64,000 nucleotides of DNA from Celeribacter sp. PS-C1. GTDB lineage: Bacteria > Pseudomonadota > Alphaproteobacteria > Rhodobacterales > Rhodobacteraceae. Below the pieces are notes generated by a model. It was not told where the DNA came from, made no database searches, and saw only the letters and a program-made list of their open reading frames with translations. The first letter of the stretch is position 1. The number at the start of each line of letters is the position of its first letter. Location of the stretch: the NCBI RefSeq assembly GCF_019429625.1, contig NZ_JAHXRW010000003.1:248001-312000 (forward strand). Reading direction: 5' to 3'. This document shows positions 55,793 through 63,640 of this stretch, in pieces. The translations under genes and the position numbers were made by a program.

Positions 55793-56335
55793 ATGCTCAT
55801 CGGATACGCTCGTACATCGACACTAGAACAGAAGGCAGGCCTAGAGGCTCAGAGAGAGTCCCTAACGGCCATTGGATGCGAAAGGCTCTGGGAGGAGCAA
55901 ACAAGCTCTGTGGGCCTCAGGGACGCCCTCAGGGCCGCTCTGGACTACGCGCGAGAGGGAGACACCATTGTCGTTACAAAGCTGGACCGTTTGGCCCGCT
56001 CTGTGCGGCACCTTGGAGAAATCGTAGAGGAACTGGAGGCGAAGAACGTAGGGCTACGAATTTTGAACTTGGGCTTGGACACCACCAATGCCACAGGGAA
56101 GCTCATGCTCAACCTTTTAGGGTCTGTAGCACAGTTCGAACGAGAGATGATGCTGGAGCGGCAACGTGAAGGCATCCGAAAGGCGAAGCAGGAAGGCAAG
56201 TACCGAGGGAGGAAACCCACAGCCCGCCTTAAGGTCCAAGAGGCCCAACGCCTACTGGCTCAGGGTATGACCAAGAGGGACATCGCCAAGGAGATCGGGG
56301 TTTCGGAGAGGTCCGTGTATCGGATTCTGGAGTGA
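55793..56335 (+). CDS. Serine recombinase, resolvase/invertase family
   Basis: A 180-residue small serine recombinase. The catalytic Ser is in IGYARTSTLEQK (Ser9), with conserved Arg residues in VTKLDRLARSVRHL. A long helix SVAQFEREMMLERQREGI and a C-terminal HTH (MTKRDIAKEIGVSERSVYRIL) follow. Size and layout match Tn3 resolvases and DNA invertases. An ideal AGGAGGG site lies 7 bases before the ATG. It is flanked by the TTGGCAGAC repeats, so it may resolve dimers or invert a segment; a matching second site further away was not found. Confidence 0.92.
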   Translation: MLIGYARTSTLEQKAGLEAQRESLTAIGCERLWEEQTSSVGLRDALRAALDYAREGDTIVVTKLDRLARSVRHLGEIVEELEAKNVGLRILNLGLDTTNATGKLMLNLLGSVAQFEREMMLERQREGIRKAKQEGKYRGRKPTARLKVQEAQRLLAQGMTKRDIAKEIGVSERSVYRILE

Positions 56336-56353
56336 TCCCAAAAGGTGACTTGA

Positions 56354-56377
56354 GGCGGTCCAAAGAGTTGGGCCGCC
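56354..56377 (+). terminator. Hairpin after the serine recombinase gene
   Basis: GGCGGTCC (56354-56361) pairs with GGGCCGCC (56370-56377, one G-U pair) around AAAGAGTT, 18 bases past the stop codon. There is no T run, so it is a terminator only with some doubt. Confidence 0.5.
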
Positions 56378-56535
56378 AGACCTTTAAGCAGTTGGAGCGT
56401 TGAGAAGACCTTTTCGGACCTGAGCCAACCTTCGAGCGAGGCGTAGCGGATGGCCGGTCCCTGCCCAAAGCGGTCCACCGTCCTAGCTCACTTTTCTGCA
56501 CCAAATTGGCCTAGGATGCACTCTTAGTCGAGCGA

Positions 56536-57525
56536 TTATCCCTTTAGGTCTGTTATCAGTTGAGGTTCTCGAAGGGACTGCTTCAAGATGCGTCGCACAA
56601 GGGTTCTCAAAAAGCTATCAATACCGGTTTCCCGATCAGGGCCCTTCTCTATTCCTAGACTTTTAGCTAACGCATTTTCCGTAGTCGTCGAGCTGTTCCC
56701 ATGCGCGAGGTCACTACGATAACTATACATATTTGAAATGAACTTCGATGGCTGCGTACCGTCTTTTCCTATCAGCCCAATCGGTTCGCTCGCTGGAAGA
56801 CGATTTTCGATGAGGATCAAATTCCTCTTAAGTTGTCTGGAAATGCTATCTGCACTTTCGCTTGATTTTGGTGAGTGACTTAGCAAACCTTCGATAATCG
56901 AAAAATAGCCGAGCACCTTCATATCAGACCGTGGAAGTCTCCCTAGACTCAAAAAACGCTCGAGGGCTAACGAAATCGATCTAAAGCGGCCCTCATCCAA
57001 GCTCGCTCTTAGGTCCAAACATTCCTTCAACTCGCTAAAATCAATACTTTTCGGCCTGTTATCAAAATCCACTAGCTTGAAAGTCGGATAAGGCACTGAA
57101 GAAGATGATCGAAAACCACGGAAGCTTCCCATCTCCATCCCCCAATGCTCAACAGTCAGCTCCGCATTGGAAATTCTCAGTGCCTCAGTAACCATGTGGG
57201 TCTGGAGTGTGGCGTTGCTGCTGGGCCTCACCACACAGTACCGCCACTCATCGGGGGACGAAATTTGATTTATAGTAAAACCATTCCCATCCTCAGAGGG
57301 GACAAAATTACACTCTTGCGGCGTTTTGGGGAAGTCATTCGAGCTTAGAAGACTATTAATTCTATTGACATAATCCCTGCAGGCTAATTGCTCATCCTGT
57401 GACGCTTTACTAAAGACCCAACCTTGTCCAATGTCGACTTCAACTAAATGTTCGGCAGCTACGTCTTCGAGCACTATGCCAAAAGCTACCCCATTCAGAC
57501 CATTACTCAATTGATTTTTTGACAT
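56536..57525 (-). CDS. HEPN-domain protein (Apea-like), candidate RNase
   Basis: A 329-residue protein. The C-terminal ~150 residues fit a HEPN fold: helix ALERFLSLGRLPRSDMKVLGYFSIIEGLLSHS, then the R-x4-H motif in YSYRSDLAHGN (Arg270, His275), the catalytic signature of HEPN ribonucleases. The N-terminal ~180 residues are not recognised and may sense a ligand or partner. GAGAGAAAACG precedes the ATG. It lies 236 bases downstream of the 1104-residue nuclease-repeat gene on the same strand, so a two-gene unit is likely. HEPN proteins are common in defence and toxin systems; the target is unknown. Confidence 0.72.
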   Translation of the reverse strand: MSKNQLSNGLNGVAFGIVLEDVAAEHLVEVDIGQGWVFSKASQDEQLACRDYVNRINSLLSSNDFPKTPQECNFVPSEDGNGFTINQISSPDEWRYCVVRPSSNATLQTHMVTEALRISNAELTVEHWGMEMGSFRGFRSSSSVPYPTFKLVDFDNRPKSIDFSELKECLDLRASLDEGRFRSISLALERFLSLGRLPRSDMKVLGYFSIIEGLLSHSPKSSESADSISRQLKRNLILIENRLPASEPIGLIGKDGTQPSKFISNMYSYRSDLAHGNSSTTTENALAKSLGIEKGPDRETGIDSFLRTLVRRILKQSLREPQLITDLKG

Positions 57526-57761
57526 CGTTTTCTCTCACAACAAAAACCGGGAGATCAACCCTACAGGTACTTAGAGGATACACTGTTGCTAACGTGCTCC
57601 TAACTGCAGTTCTAGAATTTAGAGGCAGAAATCCATTCTTCGCCCTTCGCGTAGCTTTGAAAGTGCACATTCTTCGTATAGCAGCCGTTCGCTGCGCCTG
57701 CTCGACTTAGTACGTGTCAAATATGCCACCTTTGGATTAATGATTTCTCAATGTCTTGAGT

Positions 57762-60700
57762 TCACCGGTCGCGTTTCTTCTGCCACTCAATCAACTCTAG
57801 TATCGGCGCATTCTCCTGACCTTGTGGGATGATTGGATCTATGTTTGGGGAAACAGCCATGCCATCAGGATCATTGAGTCCGACGGTCCAAGCTTCCCTG
57901 ATCACAACTTCGCGTTTCAGAATCGAAAGATCAAAGTGGAAGTCAGGTGGCCTTCCATCGTCGAATAGGGTCACCGGCACCAAGGCATATCTCTGAGATG
58001 CCGCGAATGCTCTGCCAAAATTCTCTAGGTTTCGTGGGTCCGGGTTCTCCATGGTCTTCATCTTCGAGGTCACAAAGATGCGATCAAGCTCCTTGAATTG
58101 CGCTTTGTCGATATTTGAACTCACAGCCAACGTGTAGGCGTTGGGGTTCGACTTTTCGACTCCGGTTAGTATCACAATGCGAATTTTCTCATTTGAATCC
58201 TCCCGCCCGATGTCGGAAATCCAGTTCTCAAAGATGCGTCGTCCGGCTTCGCCGTTTCCAAATAGAAGACCCAAGAAGGGTGGTGTATTCGGTAGGTCAG
58301 GCTGAAGAGCAACTCCTACCCCCTCCCAACCAGCCTCTTGCCACAGTTCAATATCCACCATTGACAGGGTCTGGTAAGCGCCGTGCTTAAGAGGTGTGTC
58401 TTCAAGAAAATCTTCGGGTGGCGCGCCTTCCCCAAATTTCATCTCCTCCTTATTCTTCTGCTGTCGGAGAGACATTATTGACTGCAAAGCAAGGTTGCAG
58501 GGTGGATCAGCAACTATTTCATAGCTCTCGCCCCCACCCGTCCAGTCAGTCAGGGATGGGGAGCTGCAGTCATCGAAAACATTTGATGAACTCGCCAAGA
58601 CATCGGCGAACATAAGCGAACGAGGTAAACCCTCCTCTGATCCGGTAACGACATCCAAGAACGCTTTAGTGTCTTTCGGAAACAAAATTTTGGGCAGTAT
58701 GTTCACCAGCGAATATACGAAGAAGTCACGTAACTTGTCTGTTCTAAGGCCGCCTAACGGAAATCTCTCCGGCCATATCACTACTGTGGCTAACTCGCTT
58801 CCCGATCCAAGGCGAAGTTCCAATCCCTGTTCATTTGGGCAAGCTTCGCCTTCGGACGCCAATTGGAAACGCATCTTTGCTCGTTCCCTCGTGCCTATCG
58901 CCTGATGAGAAAGGCTGGTGGCGAGAAAAGCTTCGAGGAAGCCTATATAGCTTTCGCCAATTCTCACGCACCAAGGATTGTGCTGGCACACAATTTCCCA
59001 TCGCGTTCCCAACAACCGAGATATCAGGCTCACGCTCTTGCCTCCAAACGTGTCAATACGTTGAGGCAAACTATCTTGCGCAGGCTGATCCCACAGCCTC
59101 TTCATCATCTCCCAAATCTCTGTGTCACTTTCAGAATCTGGGACGTATTCGTGCTGCCGAAGGTAATCAGGACCTCCAAAAGCGAACAATAGAGCTAGCG
59201 AACAAGCAATCAGACCATTCTGCTCAAAGAAATCCACTAGACCTGTGAACTCGTTCAACTGGCTAGCATCCGCCTTCAGCAGGAGCATTGCCAGTACCCC
59301 GCCCTTCAACTGGTAGTCTTCCTGAAATCCTTCATCTTCTTCATCAAGGCCTGTTTGCCTTAAGGTCGAGATTTGCAATTCCAGACACCACAGCGCATGT
59401 GGGATGCGTCCTGTTGAGATTTCCCCCCAGAACATTTTTTCCAGCAACATGGGCAACAACGGATCGATTTCTCTGGTTTCGCCGAAGTCTTGGATCAGGA
59501 TCGAAAGTGCTGACATGTGGTTAGCGTATGCAGCCCAAAACAAGTCCATTGAGCTGTAAGCTGAAGCCAACGCTGCGAGGCAGCGAACCATGCGCTCCTT
59601 TTTCTCTGCCTTAATTAACTTCGGTAACGCTCGCCCCAGAAGGTCGATGCCAGAGATGACCTTGTCAGCGCGAAGTTTGTCTATGCCGCGATTGAAGAGC
59701 TTATCTGCAACGGCCACATCGCTATGCCGTTCTTGGTAAACAGGGAGCACTTGCTCGAATACCTCATCGTAAACCTCCAATTCGCCAAAGGGTGTGCCAA
59801 GTACCTCAAAGTACTCATATGCCCGATTGAATTCGAAGCCTCCGAGATGCTGTGACCCCACCAACAAGTCGCCAAAATCTCTCAGTAGCTTGTCTCGCTG
59901 GATTTCGTCGGCAGCATGTTGGACAATCTGCATCCCCAACATAAGCCATTTTGAGTTTGCTGCGTTGTTTGGCCTATCCGTGTCACTGGAAAGCCCTTCC
60001 ATGTGATGGATCAGGCGATTTGCCCTATCGACCAGCTTAGTTTCTTTCAAGGAAAGCGCTTCAGAAATGACCGCAGTGTGCAGGGTCTGCCAAAGGTTGA
60101 TTGCCCTCTCTATGTCCGACGAATTTCTGCTACCAAGGGAGAATGCCTCGATTTCATCATAGACGCCAAGCAGGACATCAAAATCATCGTGCCAGTACAC
60201 CGCAGTCCACGCCTTTTGATACAATGCACTGGCGATCTGACGTTCTGTTCCATGCTCCCTAGCAAGCCGTATGGCACGTTCATGCCGACCTTCCGTAATG
60301 TGCCGGTCAAGCTCGAGTTCCCTTGAAATAATCGCTGCTGAGATGCAATCCTCAACAAGTTGATATTCAACTCCCTGATATCTGCCCGTGTCAGAGATTT
60401 GGTTTTCGAGCTCGTCCAAAGCTTCCTGTTTGGAAAGATCGTTAGGACCAATCTTCTTCGAAGCCGTGAAGTTCGACAGATTCAGTGCCTGAGCAGCAAT
60501 ATCCTCGTTGCCCTTTTCAATGATCGCTTCCATCAGCCAAGTACGGTCAAGAATTCGGACCTCGAACCCATGCTCCTTTGAAAGCTCGTCCTGAAATTTC
60601 GACTTGGATTTGTCACTAATGAATTGATTGGAAACAAAATACGCTACTCTATAGCCGCGACCGGTGGATGCGATGGAAGCCATGTCTGAACGAAGCTTGC

Positions 60701-61076
60701 CTTGCCACTGCTTCTTTGCGCTTACGGCAAACCCCCAGCGCTCGTTCGCTGCTTCCGCGTTTCCCTCGTACCAACGAGACGAAATATCCTCGTGAACAGG
60801 ATATGTCTCGGTATCAACTTTGCTGTCGCCACCGCCAGTCGGCCCAGTCTGAGGTATGAGGTTAGGGCAGATCAGTCGTTCAGCGAGACGCCTCGCGAGA
60901 TGTTCGAATTGCTTTTCTTCACTGCGGCTTGTTATGCTTTCCAGCTTGTACTCAAGAAAGCCTGCATCCAATTCGATGTTCTCTTCGACGCGCGAGTCTG
61001 AAAACTGTTCCGGACGTCGCCCCCGCATAAACTCAGAGGGTGTCGGGAAATCATCTTTTGACAACGTACTACTCAC
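57762..61076 (-). CDS. Large protein with Mrr-like nuclease N-terminus and helical repeats
   Basis: A 1104-residue protein. Residues ~55-190 resemble a Mrr-type PD-(D/E)xK domain: FEHLARRLAERLICP, the GGGDSKVD motif (Asp84), and WGFAVSAKKQW with Lys121, where the usual Q-x-K/E-x-K is S-x-K. VAYFVSNQFISDKSK and FEVRILDRTWLMEAI follow. Residues ~220-620 are rich in paired helices of TPR type (e.g. ERAINLWQTLHTAVISEALSL, MVRCLAALASAYSSMDLFWAAYANHMSAL). The last ~400 residues form an unrecognised domain. The start is a GTG (61076) with modest signals. The architecture (nuclease plus repeat sensor) fits a defence effector, and a HEPN gene follows. No known system is assigned. Confidence 0.68.
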   Translation of the reverse strand: MSSTLSKDDFPTPSEFMRGRRPEQFSDSRVEENIELDAGFLEYKLESITSRSEEKQFEHLARRLAERLICPNLIPQTGPTGGGDSKVDTETYPVHEDISSRWYEGNAEAANERWGFAVSAKKQWQGKLRSDMASIASTGRGYRVAYFVSNQFISDKSKSKFQDELSKEHGFEVRILDRTWLMEAIIEKGNEDIAAQALNLSNFTASKKIGPNDLSKQEALDELENQISDTGRYQGVEYQLVEDCISAAIISRELELDRHITEGRHERAIRLAREHGTERQIASALYQKAWTAVYWHDDFDVLLGVYDEIEAFSLGSRNSSDIERAINLWQTLHTAVISEALSLKETKLVDRANRLIHHMEGLSSDTDRPNNAANSKWLMLGMQIVQHAADEIQRDKLLRDFGDLLVGSQHLGGFEFNRAYEYFEVLGTPFGELEVYDEVFEQVLPVYQERHSDVAVADKLFNRGIDKLRADKVISGIDLLGRALPKLIKAEKKERMVRCLAALASAYSSMDLFWAAYANHMSALSILIQDFGETREIDPLLPMLLEKMFWGEISTGRIPHALWCLELQISTLRQTGLDEEDEGFQEDYQLKGGVLAMLLLKADASQLNEFTGLVDFFEQNGLIACSLALLFAFGGPDYLRQHEYVPDSESDTEIWEMMKRLWDQPAQDSLPQRIDTFGGKSVSLISRLLGTRWEIVCQHNPWCVRIGESYIGFLEAFLATSLSHQAIGTRERAKMRFQLASEGEACPNEQGLELRLGSGSELATVVIWPERFPLGGLRTDKLRDFFVYSLVNILPKILFPKDTKAFLDVVTGSEEGLPRSLMFADVLASSSNVFDDCSSPSLTDWTGGGESYEIVADPPCNLALQSIMSLRQQKNKEEMKFGEGAPPEDFLEDTPLKHGAYQTLSMVDIELWQEAGWEGVGVALQPDLPNTPPFLGLLFGNGEAGRRIFENWISDIGREDSNEKIRIVILTGVEKSNPNAYTLAVSSNIDKAQFKELDRIFVTSKMKTMENPDPRNLENFGRAFAASQRYALVPVTLFDDGRPPDFHFDLSILKREVVIREAWTVGLNDPDGMAVSPNIDPIIPQGQENAPILELIEWQKKRDR

Positions 61077-61662
61077 ATTTCTTGATTTTGCATTGAGAGT
61101 GCCCCCTCAACCACACCGTGTCCAGATGGTGTTTATATCTCGTGAAACCTAAATGGGTGAGATTGACGCTTAGGGTGGGAGTAGTTCCGACAAGAATGAC
61201 TGCTTTCCAAGGTTCACATTTGGATTTCGTCCCCGTAGCGAATGTCCGCAACCCACCCATTTCATCAAATCTCTCAGTAGTCCGAATGGCAGCATGGAGC
61301 TCCAACCTCTAATTTCCACTTATGGTTGTGCAACACAAACTCCGAGCAGCCTATCCAAGTCCCTGAACGCCTCTTTGAAGCAAGCCTCGAGGCAAGCCGA
61401 TATTAACCGAAGTGGGTCGCAAAAAATTCGACGTCCCTAACTCATTGAAGCTGCTGGGCTACATAGATTTTAGACCGCCATCTGTTCCCCCTCCTGTGAC
61501 AGTTTTGTGGAGCAATAGCCCCATACTGGAGCAGTGAAGCCGCATCAAAGGCTGCACCGCTCTTAAAATCAAATTCCCCGAACATCACGAAGCCCATCCG
61601 CCTCATTGCGTTTAGCAATCGGGCTGCAAAGACGTGCTCGGGGCTTTCTACGGAGATATCCA
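61077..61662. other. Intergenic region between the large gene and the integrase
   Basis: These 586 bases hold no convincing gene. They must carry the promoter of the minus-strand nuclease-HEPN pair on the left and that of the integrase on the right. A minus-strand open frame at 61442-61708 overlaps the integrase start and is not believed. Confidence 0.5.
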
Positions 61663-62673
61663 ATGAAACTCTATAAACGTACCGGGTCCCCCTATTGGTG
61701 GTACTCATTCACGGCGAACGGCAAGCGCTATCGGGGTTCAACCAAGCGGCAACTCGCAGATCAGCAAGGGGCCAAACGCTTTTTGTCAGAGAAATACAAT
61801 AACGCCCTTAATAATAGCCAGTTTGGCGAAAAGGCTGAAATCACTCTGGAAGACGCTTTCTGGGTAACCCTTAGCGAAGTTTCAGGCCAAACCAAACGGC
61901 TCTACACCTCGGCCTCAAATCACCTCTTCGACTTCTTTGGCAAAGAGAAGCTGCTGTCGTCACTTACAGACATCGACATTGAGCAGTACGTGTCAGAGCG
62001 CAAACGACTGAGAAAGAAGGCGAACACGATCCGAGGGGAACTCAAGGCCCTCTTTCGCGCTGCAAACCGAGTGGCAAAAACCCATAAAACCAATCGAGAT
62101 TTGGAAATGCCAAAACTCAAAGGCTTCGTAAAAACACGCTACCTCACCGACGCCGAGGAAGCCAAAATCGTCACTCGCCTCAGTACAGAGAACACCATCA
62201 CAGACCAGAAAGCCCTAAACCTCTTTTTGGTCCTGATCGATACTGGGATGCGCCTACGAGAAGCCACTAACTTAGCTTGGGAAGACATCGACACGAAGCG
62301 CTCTACAATCGAGGTCTACCGCCCCAAGACTGAGAGCCTCTCCCTAGTCCCAATAACCCAGCGGGTCCTCAAGGTGTTCGAAGCCCTAAAGGGTCAAGAG
62401 CAGCCCTTCGAGAAGATGGAATGGGCAATTAAGCACCTGAACAGAGTGATCGATGGTGTCTGCAACAACAGCCCTCAGAAGACCGCTCAGCGGGGCAAAG
62501 CAACCATACACTCCTTGAGAGACACTTATGCGACACGCCTGCGAAAAAGGGGAATGCCCTTAAGCGACATTGCTGTCCTCCTAGGACACACTACAGCGGC
62601 AATGTCAGCGAAGTATGCCCATCTTGAGAGTAGTGATGTTCTTGAAACCGCTCGATCACTATTAGAAGGGTGA
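61663..62673 (+). CDS. Tyrosine-type site-specific integrase
   Basis: A 336-residue integrase. Catalytic residues: Arg197 in DTGMRLREA, Lys222 in VYRPKTES, His283 and Arg286 in IHSLRDTYATRL, His309 in LLGHTT and the nucleophile Tyr318 in KYAHLES. The N-terminal part has a SAM-like DNA-binding domain (about residues 60-160). The ATG at 61663 with GGAG 7 bases before is preferred over the frame open from 61606. It reads toward the intact tRNA-Val, 102 bases away, and is responsible for insertion of the island there. Confidence 0.94.
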   Translation: MKLYKRTGSPYWWYSFTANGKRYRGSTKRQLADQQGAKRFLSEKYNNALNNSQFGEKAEITLEDAFWVTLSEVSGQTKRLYTSASNHLFDFFGKEKLLSSLTDIDIEQYVSERKRLRKKANTIRGELKALFRAANRVAKTHKTNRDLEMPKLKGFVKTRYLTDAEEAKIVTRLSTENTITDQKALNLFLVLIDTGMRLREATNLAWEDIDTKRSTIEVYRPKTESLSLVPITQRVLKVFEALKGQEQPFEKMEWAIKHLNRVIDGVCNNSPQKTAQRGKATIHSLRDTYATRLRKRGMPLSDIAVLLGHTTAAMSAKYAHLESSDVLETARSLLEG

Positions 62674-62687
62674 TTCAGACGATAACC

Positions 62688-62744
62688 GGCAAGGCTCTGA
62701 CACAAATCTGGCACACAAAAAATGCCAAACTAACGAGCCTTGCC
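62688..62744 (+). terminator. Inverted repeat after the integrase gene
   Basis: GGCAAGGCTC (62688-62697) is the exact inverse of GAGCCTTGCC (62735-62744), with a smaller TGGCA/TGCCA pair (62709-62713 and 62723-62727) inside. It begins 14 bases past the integrase stop and could be its terminator or a structured integrase-binding region. AAAACA rather than a T run follows. Confidence 0.45.
62695..62722 (+). repeat. Subterminal repeat, right copy
   Basis: This copy contains CTCTGACACAAA and TGGCACACA and matches the left copy at 50201-50228 in the same orientation. It lies 54 bases inside the right attachment repeat. It is a candidate integrase arm site and overlaps the inverted repeat after the integrase gene. 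Confidence 0.5.
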
Positions 62745-62775
62745 AAAACACATTGATCTAGAAGGGAAAATTTAA

Positions 62776-62815
62776 TGGTGGGTGATAAGAGATTTGAACT
62801 CCTGACATCTTCGAT
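62776..62815. repeat. Right attachment-site repeat (3' half of the intact tRNA-Val)
   Basis: Forty bases matching 49991-50030 (39/40). They form the tRNA's 3' half from the anticodon loop to CCA and were delivered by the element on integration, which restored the tRNA gene. Confidence 0.9.
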
Positions 62816-62850
62816 GTGAACGAAGCGCTCTACCACTGAGCTAATCACCC
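62776..62850 (-). tRNA. tRNA-Val (anticodon CAC)
   Basis: A full cloverleaf can be drawn on the minus strand: acceptor GGGTGAT/ATCACCC, D-arm GCTC-AGTGGTA-GAGC, anticodon stem CTTCG/CGAAG with loop TTCACAT (anticodon CAC at 62816-62818), T-arm AGGAG-TTCAAAT-CTCTT and an encoded CCA. It serves GUG codons. Its 3' end faces the island, and its old terminator now lies at 49955-49980. Confidence 0.95.
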
Positions 62851-62931
62851 GCCGTGGCGCGGTGTTTAGCCTTTGCCCAAACCCTATGCAAGAGGTTTTT
62901 CCGAGAAAATTCCGCTTTCCTCGAAACCCTC

Positions 62932-63363
62932 TCAAGCCTCGTGGTCGACATCGCTCTCAGAGGAGGTCTCCGCCTTGGCATCCCCCTCAAGCATCGTCTT
63001 GGGGCGACGCAATTTGGCGACCACGATATGCGCGCCAGAGCCCTCACGCACACGGTTGACACTCATTTTACCGAGCGGCGGCAGGTTCAATTCTTCTTCG
63101 CGTTGAAGGGCGTCGCCCAGCTCTTTCAATGTTGCCTCAATGACCTTCTTCGCCTCCGACCGCTTGACACCGGAGGCCTCGCACACCTTTGCGATCAGGT
63201 CTTTTTTCTTCAGGGCCATCACCAAGCTCGTTGCTGGGGCTTCGACTGGTGCGGGTTCAGTCGAGGCTGGCACAGTTTTCTTTAACGTTTTTATCTTTTT
63301 GGCTGTCGAAGTCACAGAAATAGTCCTTGTTGATGTATCAGTCGATTGCGCAGACCGCTTCAT
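62932..63363 (-). CDS. HU-family DNA-binding protein with N-terminal extension
   Basis: A 143-residue protein. The C-terminal part (from about residue 50) is HU-like: LKKKDLIAKVCEASGVKRSEAKKVIEATLKELGDAL and LGKMSVNRVREGSGAHIVV. About 50 basic, Thr/Ser-rich residues precede it (RTISVTSTAKKIKTLKKTV). ATG 63363 is chosen; the frame is open to 63456. It is a nucleoid or sequence-nonspecific DNA-binding protein, downstream of lon as is common in the group. Confidence 0.85.
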   Translation of the reverse strand: MKRSAQSTDTSTRTISVTSTAKKIKTLKKTVPASTEPAPVEAPATSLVMALKKKDLIAKVCEASGVKRSEAKKVIEATLKELGDALQREEELNLPPLGKMSVNRVREGSGAHIVVAKLRRPKTMLEGDAKAETSSESDVDHEA

Positions 63364-63589
63364 GGCCTTTAGCGCGAGATACGCTGTCTTACTTTCGCTT
63401 CTTAAGAAGAAACTGTTGTCCGCGCTGCTATAAAACTCTCTTGGGCATTGTAGCACTTACGGAAACCTTAGCGCCCGCAGCCCCTGGGTTGCAACGGCCA
63501 AATACATGTTTCGTGACATGAAGTTGCCCGTAAAAGACACGCCTAAACCACAGCCGTGAAACGAAAAAACCACATCATCCAAAATAACA
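63364..63589. other. Intergenic region between the HU-like gene and lon
   Basis: No gene is recognised here. Open frames on either strand are short and cross the lon terminator. The stretch must contain the promoter of the HU-like gene. Confidence 0.5.
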
Positions 63590-63613
63590 AAAGCCGACCC
63601 GAAGGCCGGCTTT
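63590..63613 (-). terminator. Rho-independent terminator of lon
   Basis: AAAGCCGACC (63590-63599) pairs with GGCCGGCTTT (63604-63613, one G-U pair) around a TTCG tetraloop read on the minus strand; TGTTATTTT follows. It starts 27 bases past the lon stop codon. Confidence 0.9.
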
Positions 63614-63640
63614 CGCAAAGTCATTGTTTCCAGATCAGGA

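Larger units (their letters stand above)
49991..62815. mobile_element. Integrated genomic island in tRNA-Val(CAC), about 12.8 kb
   Basis: The element is bounded by a 40-base direct repeat (39/40 identical) at 49991-50030 and 62776-62815, which is the 3' half of tRNA-Val from the anticodon loop to CCA. A tyrosine integrase gene (61663-62673) lies beside the intact tRNA. The content has lower G+C than the flanks (23 of 60 bases are G/C in 52321-52380). It contains an SF2-like ATPase, several unrecognised proteins, a serine recombinase, a HEPN protein and a large nuclease-repeat protein. No capsid, tail or conjugation gene is seen, so it is a small island or phage satellite rather than a complete prophage. 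It may be still mobile; an excisionase was not identified. Confidence 0.88.

Noticed and set aside
49991-62815. Complete prophage
   Set aside because: No capsid, terminase, portal, tail or lysis gene is seen, and the length is too small; an island or satellite fits better.
49991-62815. CRISPR array or cas genes
   Set aside because: No regularly spaced repeats of 25-40 bases and no Cas-like protein were found in the island or elsewhere in the window.
62675-62935. Minus-strand open frame of 86 codons over the tRNA-Val gene
   Set aside because: It is the translation of the tRNA itself and its flanks, so it is not a gene.
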